Below, in pieces: positions 41,174 through 50,068 of a stretch of DNA of 64,000 bases. Each line of letters begins with the position of its first letter. The first letter of the stretch is position 1. A program made the translations under genes and the position numbers. Source of the stretch: Martelella alba (GTDB lineage Bacteria > Pseudomonadota > Gammaproteobacteria > Enterobacterales > Enterobacteriaceae); assembly GCF_005217455.1 (NCBI RefSeq), contig NZ_SZPQ01000004.1, forward strand, positions 158,375 through 222,374, in the 5' to 3' direction. Below the pieces are notes generated by a model. That model saw only the letters and a program-made list of their open reading frames with translations, had not been told where the DNA came from and ran no database searches.

Positions 41174-41461
41174 ATGATGTCGAAAATGTGTACTGCTATC
41201 TATGTCTATGGCATGGTGCAGGGCGTCGGATTCCGCTATACCGCCCAGCGTCGTGCCAAGGAATTGGGTTTGAAGGGGTATGTGCGCAACCTTGATGATG
41301 GCGGCGTCGAGATGGTGGCCTGCGGAACCCAGGCGCAATTGGACGCATTGCAGGACTGGCTGAGGCAAGGTGGCCCAAGAAGCGCACATATCGAAAAAAT
41401 TCTCGTCGAACCCAGAGCGGCGGATACTGCCGATTTGCATGGTTTTCAAATTCGCTACTGA
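41174..41461 (+). CDS. yccX: Acylphosphatase YccX
   Basis: Small enzyme that hydrolyses acyl phosphates. In the 95 residues the catalytic Arg21 lies in [11 protein letters not shown] and Asn39 in [12 protein letters not shown], both essential in the family. The start has a G-rich site (GGGGGGAAATG), with a second Met one codon later. It converges with tusE, the two stops separated by 3 bases. Confidence 0.95.
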   Translation: MMSKMCTAIYVYGMVQGVGFRYTAQRRAKELGLKGYVRNLDDGGVEMVACGTQAQLDALQDWLRQGGPRSAHIEKILVEPRAADTADLHGFQIRY

Positions 41462-41464
41462 GGA

Positions 41465-41791
41465 TTAAATGCATTTTACCGGTTTGGGCAAGCCGGCGAT
41501 TTTGGTCGCCTGTTTGGCCGGACCGTTGGGGAAAAGGCGGTAAAGGTAGCGGCTATTGCCTTTTTCTTCGCCGTATTTCTGCCCCATGGCTTTCACCAGC
41601 AGGCGTATGGCTGGCGAGGTATTGAATTGCAGGTAAAACTCACGCACGAAGCGGATGACTTCCCAATGCGCTTCGGTGAGTTCAATTTTTTCCTGTTGGG
41701 CAATGGCTGTGGCCAGCCCTTCATGCCAGTCGGCGGTATTTTTCAAGTAACCCTGGCTGTCGGTTTCGATTTCGCGACCGTTGTACTCCAT
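41465..41791 (-). CDS. tusE: Sulfur relay protein TusE
   Basis: DsrC-family carrier that accepts sulfur from TusD for MnmA-dependent 2-thiolation of tRNA U34. The start at 41791 ([16 protein letters not shown]) gives 108 residues. The persulfide-carrying Cys107 is penultimate (VKCI), as required. The upstream 41792-41830 extension of the frame is not part of the family N-terminus. Confidence 0.95.
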   Translation of the reverse strand: MEYNGREIETDSQGYLKNTADWHEGLATAIAQQEKIELTEAHWEVIRFVREFYLQFNTSPAIRLLVKAMGQKYGEEKGNSRYLYRLFPNGPAKQATKIAGLPKPVKCI

Positions 41792-41810
41792 CTTTCTCCC
41801 TATACCCTGG

Positions 41811-42010
41811 TATAACTCATCAGACTTCACGTTGCCGCTTTGCCGGCCGCATTCACCCCGTTACTTTGCCCCAGCCACAGGCGTCATCCATGGACCTGGA
41901 AACGCTAAGACACGTCCTATCCCTCACCCATAGTCCTGCCATGGGCGGTTCACATCCGTTGCCGACGAATGTCGCTCACTTGCCGTCGCGATGCAACTTA
42001 AATTATTAAG
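41811..42010 (-). repeat. Long-form ERIC-like repeat (about 200 bp) between tusE and yccA
   Basis: Right end TATAACTCATCAGACTTC and GTTGCCGCTTTGCCGGC; left end TTGCCGTCGCGATGCAAC then TTAAATTATTAAG. The core is lengthened by about 70 bases and includes GACGAATGTCGCTCACTTG, which is shared with the copy at 47014-47217. Confidence 0.7.
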
Positions 42011-42049
42011 GAAAGGGTAGCGTGTTCAAGAAGGGCGTCACAAACATAT

Positions 42050-42070
42050 AGGGCCCTATTCAGGGCCCTA
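42050..42070 (-). terminator. Hairpin downstream of yccA
   Basis: An 8-bp inverted repeat (TAGGGCCC / GGGCCCTA) with a 5-nt AT-rich loop lies about 30 bases after the yccA stop. On the minus strand TATATGTTTGTG follows, weakly T-rich. Confidence 0.5.
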
Positions 42071-42098
42071 AGGAGAAGGCTGGGCGGGACTCGCTGAC

Positions 42099-42758
42099 TC
42101 AGTTGTTGCGCGCGAAACCCAGGATACTCAAAAGGCTAACGAAGATATTGTACAGGGATACATAGAGGCTCACTGTCGCCCGGATGTAATTGGTTTCGCC
42201 GCCGTGAATGATATTGCTGGTCTCCCACAAAATCGCGCCTGTGGAAAACAGAATGAACATGACGCTAATCGCCAGCGACAGCGCCGGGATATGCAGGAAC
42301 AGGTTGGCAATGACCGCCACCAACAGCACCACGAATCCGGCCATCATCATTCCCGAGAGAAACGACATGTCCTTGCGGGTAGTGAGAACATAGGCGGAAC
42401 AACAGAAAAACACCAGCGCGGTGCCGCCCAGGGCCATCATAATGGTTTCGCCGGCGCCGCTGGCCAGCAGCATGCTCAGCAAGGGCCCAAGGCAATACCC
42501 CAGAAAACCGGTAAAGGCGAATGTCGCCAAAATGCCGGCCGGACGATCGGCGAGTCGATACGTTAGGAACATAAGACCGTAAAACCCCACCAGCATGAGG
42601 ATGAACCCCGGCGCCGGCAGACCCAGAACGGTGCTTGCGGTGGCCGTCAACGCTGAAAAGGCCAAAGTAAGGGAAAGCAGGAAATACGTATTGCGCAGCA
42701 CTTTATGGGTGCTCAGTAACGAACGCTCGCGAGCCGGTGTCGAGACTAAACGATCCAT
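42099..42758 (-). CDS. yccA: YccA, Bax inhibitor-1 family membrane protein
   Basis: Inner-membrane protein with seven hydrophobic segments. E. coli YccA is a substrate and modulator of the FtsH protease. The 219-residue length equals E. coli. It begins [21 protein letters not shown] and ends with the family tail [17 protein letters not shown]. The start follows GAGGTGATT. It precedes serT as in E. coli. Confidence 0.95.
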   Translation of the reverse strand: MDRLVSTPARERSLLSTHKVLRNTYFLLSLTLAFSALTATASTVLGLPAPGFILMLVGFYGLMFLTYRLADRPAGILATFAFTGFLGYCLGPLLSMLLASGAGETIMMALGGTALVFFCCSAYVLTTRKDMSFLSGMMMAGFVVLLVAVIANLFLHIPALSLAISVMFILFSTGAILWETSNIIHGGETNYIRATVSLYVSLYNIFVSLLSILGFARNN

Positions 42759-42855
42759 AGAATCACCTCGTTGGTGTTAAGAACCCTAACTGTTTGATTG
42801 TCAGAATAAAGGTTTACAGCCGGGCCGCCTATACGTTTTACCCTTCTTTACGCTC

Positions 42856-42966
42856 TATACTCTTAATACGCCAAGTTGCATCGCGGCGGCAAGTGAGCTG
42901 GCCCCCAGGAGCATAGCTCACTCGATGACAGGGGCGAGCGAACGCCCCGACAAAGCGGCAGTATGC
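42856..42966 (+). repeat. ERIC-like repeat between yccA and serT, right end decayed
   Basis: Has TATACTCTTAATACGCCAAG and TTGCATCGCGGCGGCAAGTG, then a core with GGGGCGAGCGAACGCC. The right end is degraded to GCAGTATGCG. Confidence 0.75.
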
Positions 42967-43122
42967 GCTTGAACGGGTAGAAATAATGTCGCATCGCCCC
43001 TTGTGGTTGCGCGGTATCGAACGTTTGCCTATCCTCTCGCCGGCGCGCGGCCAAATTTCAAGCGATTAGCCCATACCACCCTTTACAAGCCTGACGACAC
43101 TGTTTATAGTTCGCCTCGTTGC

Positions 43123-43210
43123 GGAGGAGTGGCCGAGCGGTTGAAGGCACCGGTCTTGAAAACCGGCGACGCGCAAGCGTTCGTGAGTTCGAATCTCACC
43201 TCCTCCGCCA
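43123..43210 (+). tRNA. serT: tRNA-Ser (anticodon UGA)
   Basis: 88 nt including an encoded CCA. The acceptor stem GGAGGAG / CTCCTCC, the anticodon loop CTTGAAA (UGA), a long variable arm (GCGCAAGCG region) and the T loop TTCGAAT are all intact. Position after yccA matches E. coli serT. Confidence 0.96.
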
Positions 43211-43344
43211 CGCGATATATCACTTTCAATCTTCCATGTAGTATCGAGTAGCACAGTATAATGAACTCCGACGCGGTTTAGGCGGTTGGAGTTCATTGTT
43301 TCCTGGCAGGGTAGCGGTTTTGCCCAGCGCGACCCGGCGGTCCG

Positions 43345-43720
43345 GCCTGTCAACAGCGCCAAAGCCAGCCAAAGAAAATGGACAAGGCTTCAGCGCCAGT
43401 TAAGCCGAAAAGTGAAATTCAGCGCCAATCGGCAGAAACGAACAGGAACGAAAAATCCAGCATGTGCACTCGCGCATTGCCAATATCCGGCGCGACGACC
43501 TTCATGAAACCACCAGTGAAATCTGCGAAAACCCTGTAATATGTGTGGATACGCCGCGAACGCTGACGTAAACGGGCTCGTCACATTTTAGCGGCAGGGC
43601 ATGCCGTGCTGTGCTTGCCTGTGGTGGGCGGGGCAGTCAGGGCCCCCGCCGAATCAGGAACCCACCGAGCGAGTCAGATTTCGGTCTGAACGCGGCAGGA
43701 ATCTCCCTCCTTTTGGGCGG
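43345..43720 (+). pseudogene. Decayed IS200/IS605-family OrfB (TnpB-like) remnant
   Basis: No open frame spans this stretch, but translated pieces in different frames match the OrfB family. Piece one is RLQRQLSRKVKFSANRQK (about 43380-43440). Piece two is HSRIANIRRDDLHETTSEI (about 43462-43520). Piece three, AGHAVL, resembles the family tail (about 43594-43612). The RuvC core between pieces two and three is largely missing. This is a deletion-ridden fossil of an insertion sequence next to serT, where E. coli has the hya operon. Confidence 0.6.
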
Positions 43721-43873
43721 GAGGATGCCAGCTCTTGTATTGCGGGCTTCCGTCGGCGGAAATGGCCGTAAAGCCGGTCGCCTTCGGTTTCCCACTTGAC
43801 TTCCGGCGATATGCCGTCCAAGCCGGTAGCTGGCGGTCAGGACAATTAGCGCCTGTCCCCGGGGTTTGCGGCG

Positions 43874-43890
43874 TGCGTTGTTATGGTGCA
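43874..43890. promoter_or_regulatory. Possible NtrC half-matched site upstream of nac
   Basis: The sequence TGCGTTGTTATGGTGCA has one perfect NtrC half-site (GGTGCA) and one poor half. It lies about 130 bases upstream of the sigma-54 promoter, a normal enhancer distance. Confidence 0.35.
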
Positions 43891-44021
43891 CCCCGTCCCA
43901 GGGGAAGTGAGCGCCTGCAAGGCCTGGTGCTGGGTCGTCGTCTATGTGCCATTCCATAACTTATTCTTATTTAACTATAAAAAATTACGTTATTCACTTT
44001 TGAATAAAAAGTTACTCGGTT

Positions 44022-44037
44022 TGGTCTGCTTTTTGCA
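44022..44037 (+). promoter_or_regulatory. Sigma-54 promoter of nac
   Basis: TGGTCTG-CTTT-TTGCA fits the -24/-12 consensus TGGCACG-N4-TTGCA with the invariant GG and GC ten bases apart. nac is sigma-54/NtrC-dependent in Klebsiella and E. coli. Confidence 0.75.
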
Positions 44038-44082
44038 TTGTTATTCATCATTGCTAATGGTGAAGCTGCGACGGAGGCAGAA

Positions 44083-45006
44083 ATGAATTTAAGACGACTC
44101 AAATATTTTGTGAAAATCGTCGACATCGGTAGCCTGACACAGGCGGCGGAAGTTCTGCATATTGCGCAACCGGCATTGAGCCAGCAGGTTGCCACTCTGG
44201 AAAGTGAACTTGATCAAAAATTGTTGGTCCGGACCAAACGCGGCGTCACGCCGACTGAAGCAGGCAAGATCCTCTATTCCCACGCCCGCGCCATTTTGCA
44301 GCAATGCGAAGCCGCTCAAAAAGCCGTATGTAATATCGATCAGGCAATGGAGGGGCAGGTTTCCATCGGCCTGGCGCCTGGTACGTCCTCATGCCCTTTA
44401 ATCATGCCGTTGTTACAATCGGTTAGGGAAAAGTACCCGCAGTTGACGGTTTATCTTCATGAAAACAGCGCTGCCGTACTCAATGACAAAGTCGGCAGCG
44501 GCCAATTGGATATGGCTATTCACTATGATCCCGCCATTTATGCCGGTATAAACAGTCTGACCCTGATGAAAGAAGATCTTTACCTGGTGGGCACACGGGA
44601 AAATCCCGGCAAAAATATCGAACTAAGCGATGTCGCCAGCCGACAGCTATTTCTGCCCTGCGATTTTTCCGCCCTGCGTAAACGTGTGGATGAAGCATTC
44701 TCGCTGCGGCGGTTGAGTGCCAAAATCATTGGTGAAATCGATTCGCTGGCGACATTGACCGCCGCGGTGGCCAGCGGGATGGGCGCGGCGGTGTTGCCGG
44801 AGTCGACCGCCTCGGCCGTGGTCAGCGCGGCCAATGCCTGGATGGCCCGCATCGTCGGCCCGGGTTTACCGTTGCCGTTGGCGTTGAACACCTCCTCTCG
44901 TTTACCGCTGTCTCCCTCGGCCGCGGCGGTTAAAGGCATCTTGATATCCCTGGCCAACAGCACAGGGCCGGTGCAGGAAAAACACGCTTTGCTCCTGGCA
45001 AGCTAA
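44083..45006 (+). CDS. nac: Nitrogen assimilation control regulator Nac (LysR family)
   Basis: LysR-type regulator that, under nitrogen limitation, couples sigma-54 control to sigma-70 genes. The start at 44083 (MNLRRLKYFVKIVDIGSLTQ) follows GGAGG and gives 307 residues (E. coli 305). The winged-helix N-terminus AAEVLHIAQPALSQQVATLE and the tract RVDEAFSLRRLSAKIIGEI are near identical to Nac. An upstream sigma-54 promoter supports the assignment. In E. coli nac lies elsewhere, beside other genes, so its place near serT is a local rearrangement. Confidence 0.92.
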   Translation: MNLRRLKYFVKIVDIGSLTQAAEVLHIAQPALSQQVATLESELDQKLLVRTKRGVTPTEAGKILYSHARAILQQCEAAQKAVCNIDQAMEGQVSIGLAPGTSSCPLIMPLLQSVREKYPQLTVYLHENSAAVLNDKVGSGQLDMAIHYDPAIYAGINSLTLMKEDLYLVGTRENPGKNIELSDVASRQLFLPCDFSALRKRVDEAFSLRRLSAKIIGEIDSLATLTAAVASGMGAAVLPESTASAVVSAANAWMARIVGPGLPLPLALNTSSRLPLSPSAAAVKGILISLANSTGPVQEKHALLLAS

Positions 45007-45040
45007 TCAGGTTCGCCTTTTTATCGGTGCATCAGCTATG

Positions 45041-45068
45041 GCGTCCGTTTTTGCGGACGCTTTTTTTT
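45041..45068 (+). terminator. Rho-independent terminator of nac
   Basis: A GCGTCCG / CGGACGC stem with a 6-nt loop is followed by eight T. It starts 35 bases after the nac stop. Confidence 0.9.
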
Positions 45069-45240
45069 ATTCACACTTTTTGCAAGTAAATGTATTTAGT
45101 TGAATATTATGAAATTAATTAATTTTGTTAATATATTTATCTTGATGTTAATTGAAGTTCTCAACTAACATGTCCAGTACACGGGTCAAAAGGCGTTTGA
45201 CCCTGCCTATGATTATCGATTTCTGTCTTGCGGGGCCATC

Positions 45241-45519
45241 ATGAACAGCTTACTTTCACAGTTATTGATCAATCTGGCGCAAAAAGAAGCGGCTGAAAAA
45301 GAATTGCATGCCACAGTGGAAGCCCTTGAAATAGTGGTCGCTTTGCTGATTTCCTCCTTAAGCCGTAAAAAAGCCCAAAACCTGATCATTCGGTTAGAAA
45401 CTGCTCTGGCTGAAATGCGACAGCGGGATAGCGATGACGCTCCGGTAAAATCCGATATTGATTTGTTGAGCATGAATATCGAGCGGATTACCGGGGTCGC
45501 CAAAAGGCATAACGAATAA
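45241..45519 (+). CDS. iraP: Anti-adaptor protein IraP
   Basis: IraP blocks the adaptor RssB and so protects sigma-S from ClpXP, in E. coli under phosphate starvation. The 92-residue protein matches the E. coli sequence (86 residues) in LLINLAQKEAAEKEL and VEALEIVVALLISSL, and is mostly helical/coiled coil. A GGGG motif precedes the ATG. The leader contains a perfect 8-bp inverted repeat (GGGTCAAA / TTTGACCC, 45183-45203). It follows nac but beyond a strong terminator, so it has its own promoter. Confidence 0.85.
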   Translation: MNSLLSQLLINLAQKEAAEKELHATVEALEIVVALLISSLSRKKAQNLIIRLETALAEMRQRDSDDAPVKSDIDLLSMNIERITGVAKRHNE

Positions 45520-46010
45520 TACCAGCGGTGTTAGGTGACTTAACGTAGGGGCCATGGCGAGCGGAAACCGATGCCGTCGGCAACGGCTTGCCGGAGACGC
45601 CTGGTTAGGGCGGCTTAGGCAGCCCCCCCTGTCTTTGCAGGACGAACGGAATGTTATGGCCCTTGACGACCCCTTACGGATTGCTGTGCTGCAATGCGCA
45701 TGACGGCGCTTGCTTGCCTCCCATTATCGCTGCGATGTCTGCTGCTTGCGGCGACAAAGGAAACCTTGTTTCATGCGAAATGCGTTGCGGCGGCTGGGGC
45801 GGGTATCGCCGGGAACATGACCGGTTATACGACCGGGCTAGGCGCAACCGCGAACAGGCAGTTTGAATGATGGTGAGGACGTGGGTTTGCTAAAAATTTA
45901 TAACTGCATATAAGACTTTTTTTAGTGAGATGTCATTAATTGCTTTTACCAGCGAGCAATCTCCGCTCCGATGAATATACTATTTTTGTGCACAATTGCA
46001 TTTAGGTCGT
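45520..46010. other. Gap after iraP, no convincing gene
   Basis: Nearly 500 bases. A 58-codon frame at 45694-45870 has a hydrophobic N-terminus (ALACLPLSLRCLLLAATKE) but no ribosome binding site and no recognised relatives. From 45890 the sequence turns AT-rich. Confidence 0.4.
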
Positions 46011-46138
46011 TATACCTTGAATAATTCAAGTTGCATCGCGACGGCAAGTGGGCGACCCCCAGTCAGCGAGCCAATGCTGTGACCGGGGCGAGCGGGCGCG
46101 GTCGGCAAAGAGGCAACTCTTGAAGTATGACGAGTATA
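46011..46138 (+). repeat. ERIC-like repeat, full length (128 bp)
   Basis: Bounded by TATACCTTGAATAATTCAAG and TGAAGTATGACGAGTATA. The core GTGACCGGGGCGAGCGGG is conserved. Length is within one base of canonical ERIC. Confidence 0.85.
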
Positions 46139-46185
46139 TGCCGGGTAAATGACCGTTGTGGCTTTTTATTAGTAGGTTAATCATC

Positions 46186-46476
46186 ATGAAGACACTAGGG
46201 GTTATCCTTGAGAGAATTCTCGAAGAAATTTGCACTGGTAAAAAACTGTTTGTCCCCGAAGACAGTGTGCCGGAAGCGATGGAAAAATTCCAACAAATAG
46301 CAAAGGCTATCAGCTACGCGGACTGTGAAGGACTGGTAGAGCATTGTCAATTCGGCATTGCCGATTATACAGACAGGTTGCTTTTCTCACGGGTTCTAGT
46401 GGCCGGCGGAGTAACGGAAAAAGGGCTGAAATTCCTGCGTGTGCGGAATGCGGAACAACATCAAAAAGTAGGATAG
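46186..46476 (+). CDS. Hypothetical small protein, 96 residues
   Basis: I do not recognise this protein. The start at 46186 (MKTLGVILERILEEI) is preferred over 46156 because the extra ten residues are an odd hydrophobic lead, but neither has a strong ribosome binding site. It is mixed helical, with a C-terminal VTEKGLKFLRV that resembles the wing end of small winged-helix proteins. It lies just after an ERIC-like repeat and 157 bases before the end of the convergent hha-like gene. A role in regulation is only a guess. Confidence 0.55.
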   Translation: MKTLGVILERILEEICTGKKLFVPEDSVPEAMEKFQQIAKAISYADCEGLVEHCQFGIADYTDRLLFSRVLVAGGVTEKGLKFLRVRNAEQHQKVG

Positions 46477-46633
46477 TGTTATTGTTGCTTTTTTAACAAA
46501 TTGGTTTGAATGTGAATGATATTTTAGCAACAGCGATACCGGGTCTTCTGGTTAACGACGAATAACGTGACCAGCAATGGGCAATTTCGTCGGCAAGCAT
46601 GAACCGAAATGGTTCGGCTCATGCTTGTCGTCG

Positions 46634-46837
46634 TTATTTAACGTATTGCCATACGGCGGCGGGTACCTTGTCGTACAAACGGCCCATAGTCAGTTCAGCT
46701 AACCGGTGATCCGCTGCGCCGTAAAAATCAACCAGATCTGTAGCGGGCAATCTCTCTTTCATATGTTCAATCACTTTTTCCAGTGTTTCAATTGAGCTGC
46801 ATCGCCTTAATCTCATCAAGAAATCCACTTTACCCAT
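46634..46837 (-). CDS. Hha/YmoA-family nucleoid-associated regulator
   Basis: Hha-type proteins bind H-NS and modulate silencing of horizontally acquired genes. With the start at 46837 the protein has 67 residues (E. coli Hha 72, YmoA 67). The family core is clear: DFLMRLRRCSSIETLEKVIE and ADHRLAELTMGRLYDKVP. A longer frame to 46903 adds a non-family extension. The partner gene tomB/ymoB that normally precedes hha is absent, so this is a stand-alone paralogue. Confidence 0.85.
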   Translation of the reverse strand: MGKVDFLMRLRRCSSIETLEKVIEHMKERLPATDLVDFYGAADHRLAELTMGRLYDKVPAAVWQYVK

Positions 46838-47013
46838 ATACTTACAATCATCCGCTTTTAGTAATACAAGCCCTTCGAAAATAGGCAATCGACGTGCAGA
46901 CAACAGCAGCGAATTTTCTTATTTAACGCCGGCTATGCCAGGTAAAATGAGAAAATGAAAAACGACACTGAGACATTCAGGTATTAAGTCCCGCTTTGGT
47001 TAACTTTCACAGA

Positions 47014-47217
47014 TATACTCGTCATACTCCACGTTGCCTCTTTGTCGGCTGCGCTCGCTCACCTGGTCCATAACCAGTCACACCGTCGGCCATGCTCCCG
47101 GAACGATGAGAGACAACAAGTATCTCATCCACGACCCGCCGCTGGCGGTTCAAATTCGTGCTGACGAATGTGTCGCTCGCTTGCCGCCGCAATGCAGCTT
47201 GAATTATTGTGAGTATA
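47014..47217 (-). repeat. Long-form ERIC-like repeat (204 bp)
   Basis: Inverted copy with TATACTCGTCATACTCCACG at one end and GAATTATTGTGAGTATA at the other. It is about 77 bases longer than canonical ERIC. The extra central DNA includes GACGAATGTGTCGCTCGC, shared with the copy at 41811-42010. Confidence 0.75.
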
Positions 47218-47950
47218 CATCTCGGTAATGTCGGATTTCTGCCTAATGGATTGACCAACCACTGCTACCATGCGTTTAATGACAGCCGCCAGTGAGACCT
47301 GACAGGCCGTTACCTAAGGTAAGACATCATAGCAGTTTGATGACGGGTTTGAAAATGCTTGCGACTAAAATCTCATTTTTGCGATGCATATGGGCAAATT
47401 TTACTTTGTTATGGCGATTCCCTCTGGCTATTTAGTGGGGGAAGATAAATGATTTGCTTGAAGATCTTCTCTATAAAAACACGGCGTAAACCACTAGTTA
47501 GAAAGATTATTATAAATTTTTTAAAAAAAGTGTCATGGCATAATGTTGTTGATAATCATCAAGAAAAAACCAATAACGCTAATAATGATTATTGCCAGCG
47601 CGCCGAAAATCAAAACAGCCGCATCCAAAATACGTTATTCGCAATGCGGCCTTTACCGGGGCGCAGGCTTGCACACTGTCTTAGTGAATTTGCAAAGTCA
47701 TAACCACATTATCATTAGCCATTGTAAAAATGGCCTAAACAAGTGTAACGGAGCATTGATATCGGTCATTGCTGGAGATGAATTGTCATAATGTTGCGCT
47801 TATGTTCCAAATGACATGCATCAAAAACCACCCGGTTGCATGACGAATAATGAAATTCAAATAGCCAGGGTCATATGGCGGTGGGCAGCAAGCGATACAT
47901 TTTCCGGGAACCTGTCTGGTGGGTAATGATGGGCTTGGTTAACAGCGGAA
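47218..47950. other. AT-rich gap, no convincing gene
   Basis: Over 700 bases. A frame at 47449-47703 would encode 84 residues of basic, low-complexity sequence with no recognised motif and a poor start context. Nothing else can be supported. Confidence 0.4.
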
Positions 47951-48003
47951 TAGACTCGTCATACTACAAGTTGCTTTTATGTTGGCTGCGCCCGTTCCAT
48001 CGA
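47951..48003 (-). repeat. Truncated ERIC-like repeat
   Basis: Only the right end remains: GACTCGTCATACTACAAG then TTGCTTTTATGTTGGCTGCG. The rest is replaced by unrelated GC-rich DNA before wrbA. Confidence 0.6.
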
Positions 48004-48143
48004 CAATGTAGCGGCGAAACCCAACGCCGCCCCAAGACGAGCCGACCGGGCCGGCGGCCCCCTTTTCATCGTGTCCTCGCTACTGGGGGGCGTTCGGGGG
48101 CAAGACACGGCCATGGCCGGCGTCGCCGACGATGGCCGTGTCC

Positions 48144-48743
48144 TCAGCCTTTCATTTTCAGCGTAATGCCGGCGACGTATTCCCCTTGATACCGGGCAAT
48201 ATCCAGCTCCAAGTCCGACGGTTGCCTCGAACCGTCCCCGCCGGCCAGCGTTGAGGCGCCGTAAGGTGTTCCCCCCCGTACTTGGGTGGTATCAAATAAG
48301 TGTTTGGTGCCGTAGCCGATGGGCACGATGATAAATCCGTGATGGGCGAGGGTCGTCCAGGTGGAGGTAATCGTGAGTTCTTGTCCGCCGCCGGTGCCGG
48401 TGGATGTGAATACGCTGCCGACTTTACCATAAAGAGCGCCGGACGCCCATAAGGCGCCGGTCTGGTCAAGGAACGTCCGCATTTGACCGCTCATGTTGCC
48501 AAAACGGGTAGGCGTGCCGAAAATAATGGCATCATAATCCGCCAGTTCCTGAGGCTTAGCCTCCGCAATGGTGTTGTCGGTTTTACCGCCGGCCTGTGTG
48601 AACAAGGCCGGCGGCATGGTTTCCGGTACACGCTTGACGGCAACTTCAGCACCGCTTATTTTACGTGCGCCATCGGCGACCGCACCGGCCAGTGTCGCGA
48701 TATGTCCATACATCGAATAGTAGAGGACCAGAATCTTTGCCAT
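48144..48743 (-). CDS. wrbA: NAD(P)H:quinone oxidoreductase WrbA
   Basis: Flavodoxin-like FMN enzyme that performs two-electron reduction of quinones in stationary-phase and oxidative stress. The start at 48743 ([20 protein letters not shown]) gives 199 residues (E. coli 198); a frame to 48791 adds a non-family extension. The FMN-binding loops are visible in [28 protein letters not shown] and the STGTGGGQE turn. In E. coli wrbA is beside ymdF; here ymdF is about 0.9 kb away on the opposite strand. Confidence 0.94.
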   Translation of the reverse strand: MAKILVLYYSMYGHIATLAGAVADGARKISGAEVAVKRVPETMPPALFTQAGGKTDNTIAEAKPQELADYDAIIFGTPTRFGNMSGQMRTFLDQTGALWASGALYGKVGSVFTSTGTGGGQELTITSTWTTLAHHGFIIVPIGYGTKHLFDTTQVRGGTPYGASTLAGGDGSRQPSDLELDIARYQGEYVAGITLKMKG

Positions 48744-48861
48744 AATTGCGCTTCCTTCTTCTTCGTGGGTGATCAAAGCATTACGGGACAATTCCTGGAG
48801 ACGGGATATGTCATGTCATTAACACCAACAGGATAATGTGTTACATAAATCGATGATAATG

Positions 48862-49055
48862 TATACCTTAAATACGTCGAGTTGCATCGCGGCGGCAAGC
48901 AGACGACACATTCTCTGGGAATGAAAGTAAACCGCTCATGACTGATCTCAGGTGAGAAGCGTGATGGGTTTCAACATCTTGAGACATAGCTATCTCTACG
49001 ACTGGGATGTACGAGCGCAGCCAACAAAGAGGCAACCTGAAGTATGACGAGTATA
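48862..49055 (+). repeat. Long-form ERIC-like repeat (194 bp)
   Basis: Bounded by TATACCTTAAATACGTCGAG and CTGAAGTATGACGAGTATA. The core is stretched to include GACACATTCTCTGGGAATGA and a following stretch of about 60 bases not found in the 127-bp copies. Confidence 0.72.
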
Positions 49056-49318
49056 AAATTATTTTCTGTGACTGTTTATACGTAATAGGCCACAGGAAGA
49101 GGCGTGGTCGCCGACGTTTTTCCTTTTCCCGCCATCTTGCTTGCAGAGTAAGCGCCAAACATAAGAAAATATTTCTATTACCTTGCGGTCAGTAAATTCA
49201 TATAGATAATTTTCATAATTTAAACATTGCATTAACGGGTCCGGTCGGGAATAGCGGATTTATCTCTCGTGAAGTTGTTTCATAATGTTAATATTTCAAT
49301 TGTGACGGGGTGGGGTGT

Positions 49319-49507
49319 TTATACTTATATTTCATTCAAGTTGAATGGCGGCGGCAAACGCGCGACATATTCGTCAACGATGAAGGTGAACCACCCATGG
49401 GGCCTGGTATGAGATCCGGAATGTCAATCATACTTCCCCAGGGCGCAGTCAATCGATGTGGCTGGGTTGAGCGACGTGGTCTTCGCAGAGGCGGCTTGAA
49501 GTATAAC
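49319..49507 (+). repeat. Long-form ERIC-like repeat, diverged (about 189 bp)
   Basis: Starts TATACTTATATTTCATTCAAG-like and ends GCGGCTTGAAGTATAACG. It shares the stretched core CGCGACATATTCGTCAACG with the preceding long copy in diverged form. Confidence 0.6.
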
Positions 49508-49635
49508 GTTCAGGCACCGATGACGAGGGCGCCGTATTAAGGGCGGCAGTCCTAAATGCGGTGTCACAAAGATCCCGCCCGAAATCGGGTGGGTATATCC
49601 CGAAATGATGATCTCACACCACTCGGAGGTTAACA

Positions 49636-49815
49636 ATGGCCGAACATAGAGGCGGTTCAGGTAACTTTGCAGAAGATCGTGCAAGAGCATCAGAGGCAGG
49701 CAGAAAAGGCGGTCAGCATAGTGGGGGGAATTTCAAAAATGATCCCCAGAGGGCTGCCAAAGCGGGCGAGAAGGGCGGTCGTAGTAGCAACGGCGGTCGA
49801 AAAGGCGCATCCTGA
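49636..49815 (+). CDS. ymdF: KGG-repeat stress protein YmdF (Con-10/YciG-like)
   Basis: 59-residue hydrophilic protein beginning MAEHRGGSGNFAEDRARASE. It carries KGG repeats (AGRKGGQHSGGNF, AGEKGGRSS). This almost equals E. coli YmdF, a general-stress type protein of unknown mechanism. The ribosome binding site GGAGGT lies five bases upstream. Its nearness to wrbA reflects the E. coli wrbA-ymdF neighbourhood. Confidence 0.93.
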   Translation: MAEHRGGSGNFAEDRARASEAGRKGGQHSGGNFKNDPQRAAKAGEKGGRSSNGGRKGAS

Positions 49816-49996
49816 ACCACTTGGATCGCGTCGGAAACCGGGTGTTAACCCCCGGCCCAGGTTCGGGGGGATACGCTTTCTCGCAGGTAAGCGCTTCGGC
49901 AACATGATGAATTCGCTTACCCATGTTCATCATGAAAGAACGGAATGCGGGCGGGTAGGCAGTTTACTGCCTCTGTGATATCCAATCCTGCCCCGA

Positions 49997-50021
49997 CCGC
50001 CGGTGCCATCCCGGCGGTTTT
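49997..50021 (+). terminator. Rho-independent terminator after ymdF
   Basis: A CCGCCGG / CCGGCGG stem with a 7-nt loop is followed by TTTT. It is about 180 bases after the ymdF stop. Confidence 0.55.
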
Positions 50022-50068
50022 GCCCATGCCTGGCGTGGTGTTCGTTCTGTCCATGCTATTGGGAGACG

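Noticed and set aside
43286..43507. Intact 73-codon gene near serT
   Set aside because: The frame is a fragment of OrfB/TnpB-like sequence that continues in another frame; treated as a pseudogene.
45694..45870. 58-codon frame with hydrophobic N-terminus after iraP
   Set aside because: No ribosome binding site, no recognisable relatives, and it lies in a decayed, repeat-rich gap.
47449..47703. 84-codon frame in an AT-rich gap
   Set aside because: Low-complexity basic product, weak start context and another overlapping frame of similar quality.
49310..49540. 76-codon frame
   Set aside because: It lies almost wholly inside a long-form ERIC-like repeat.
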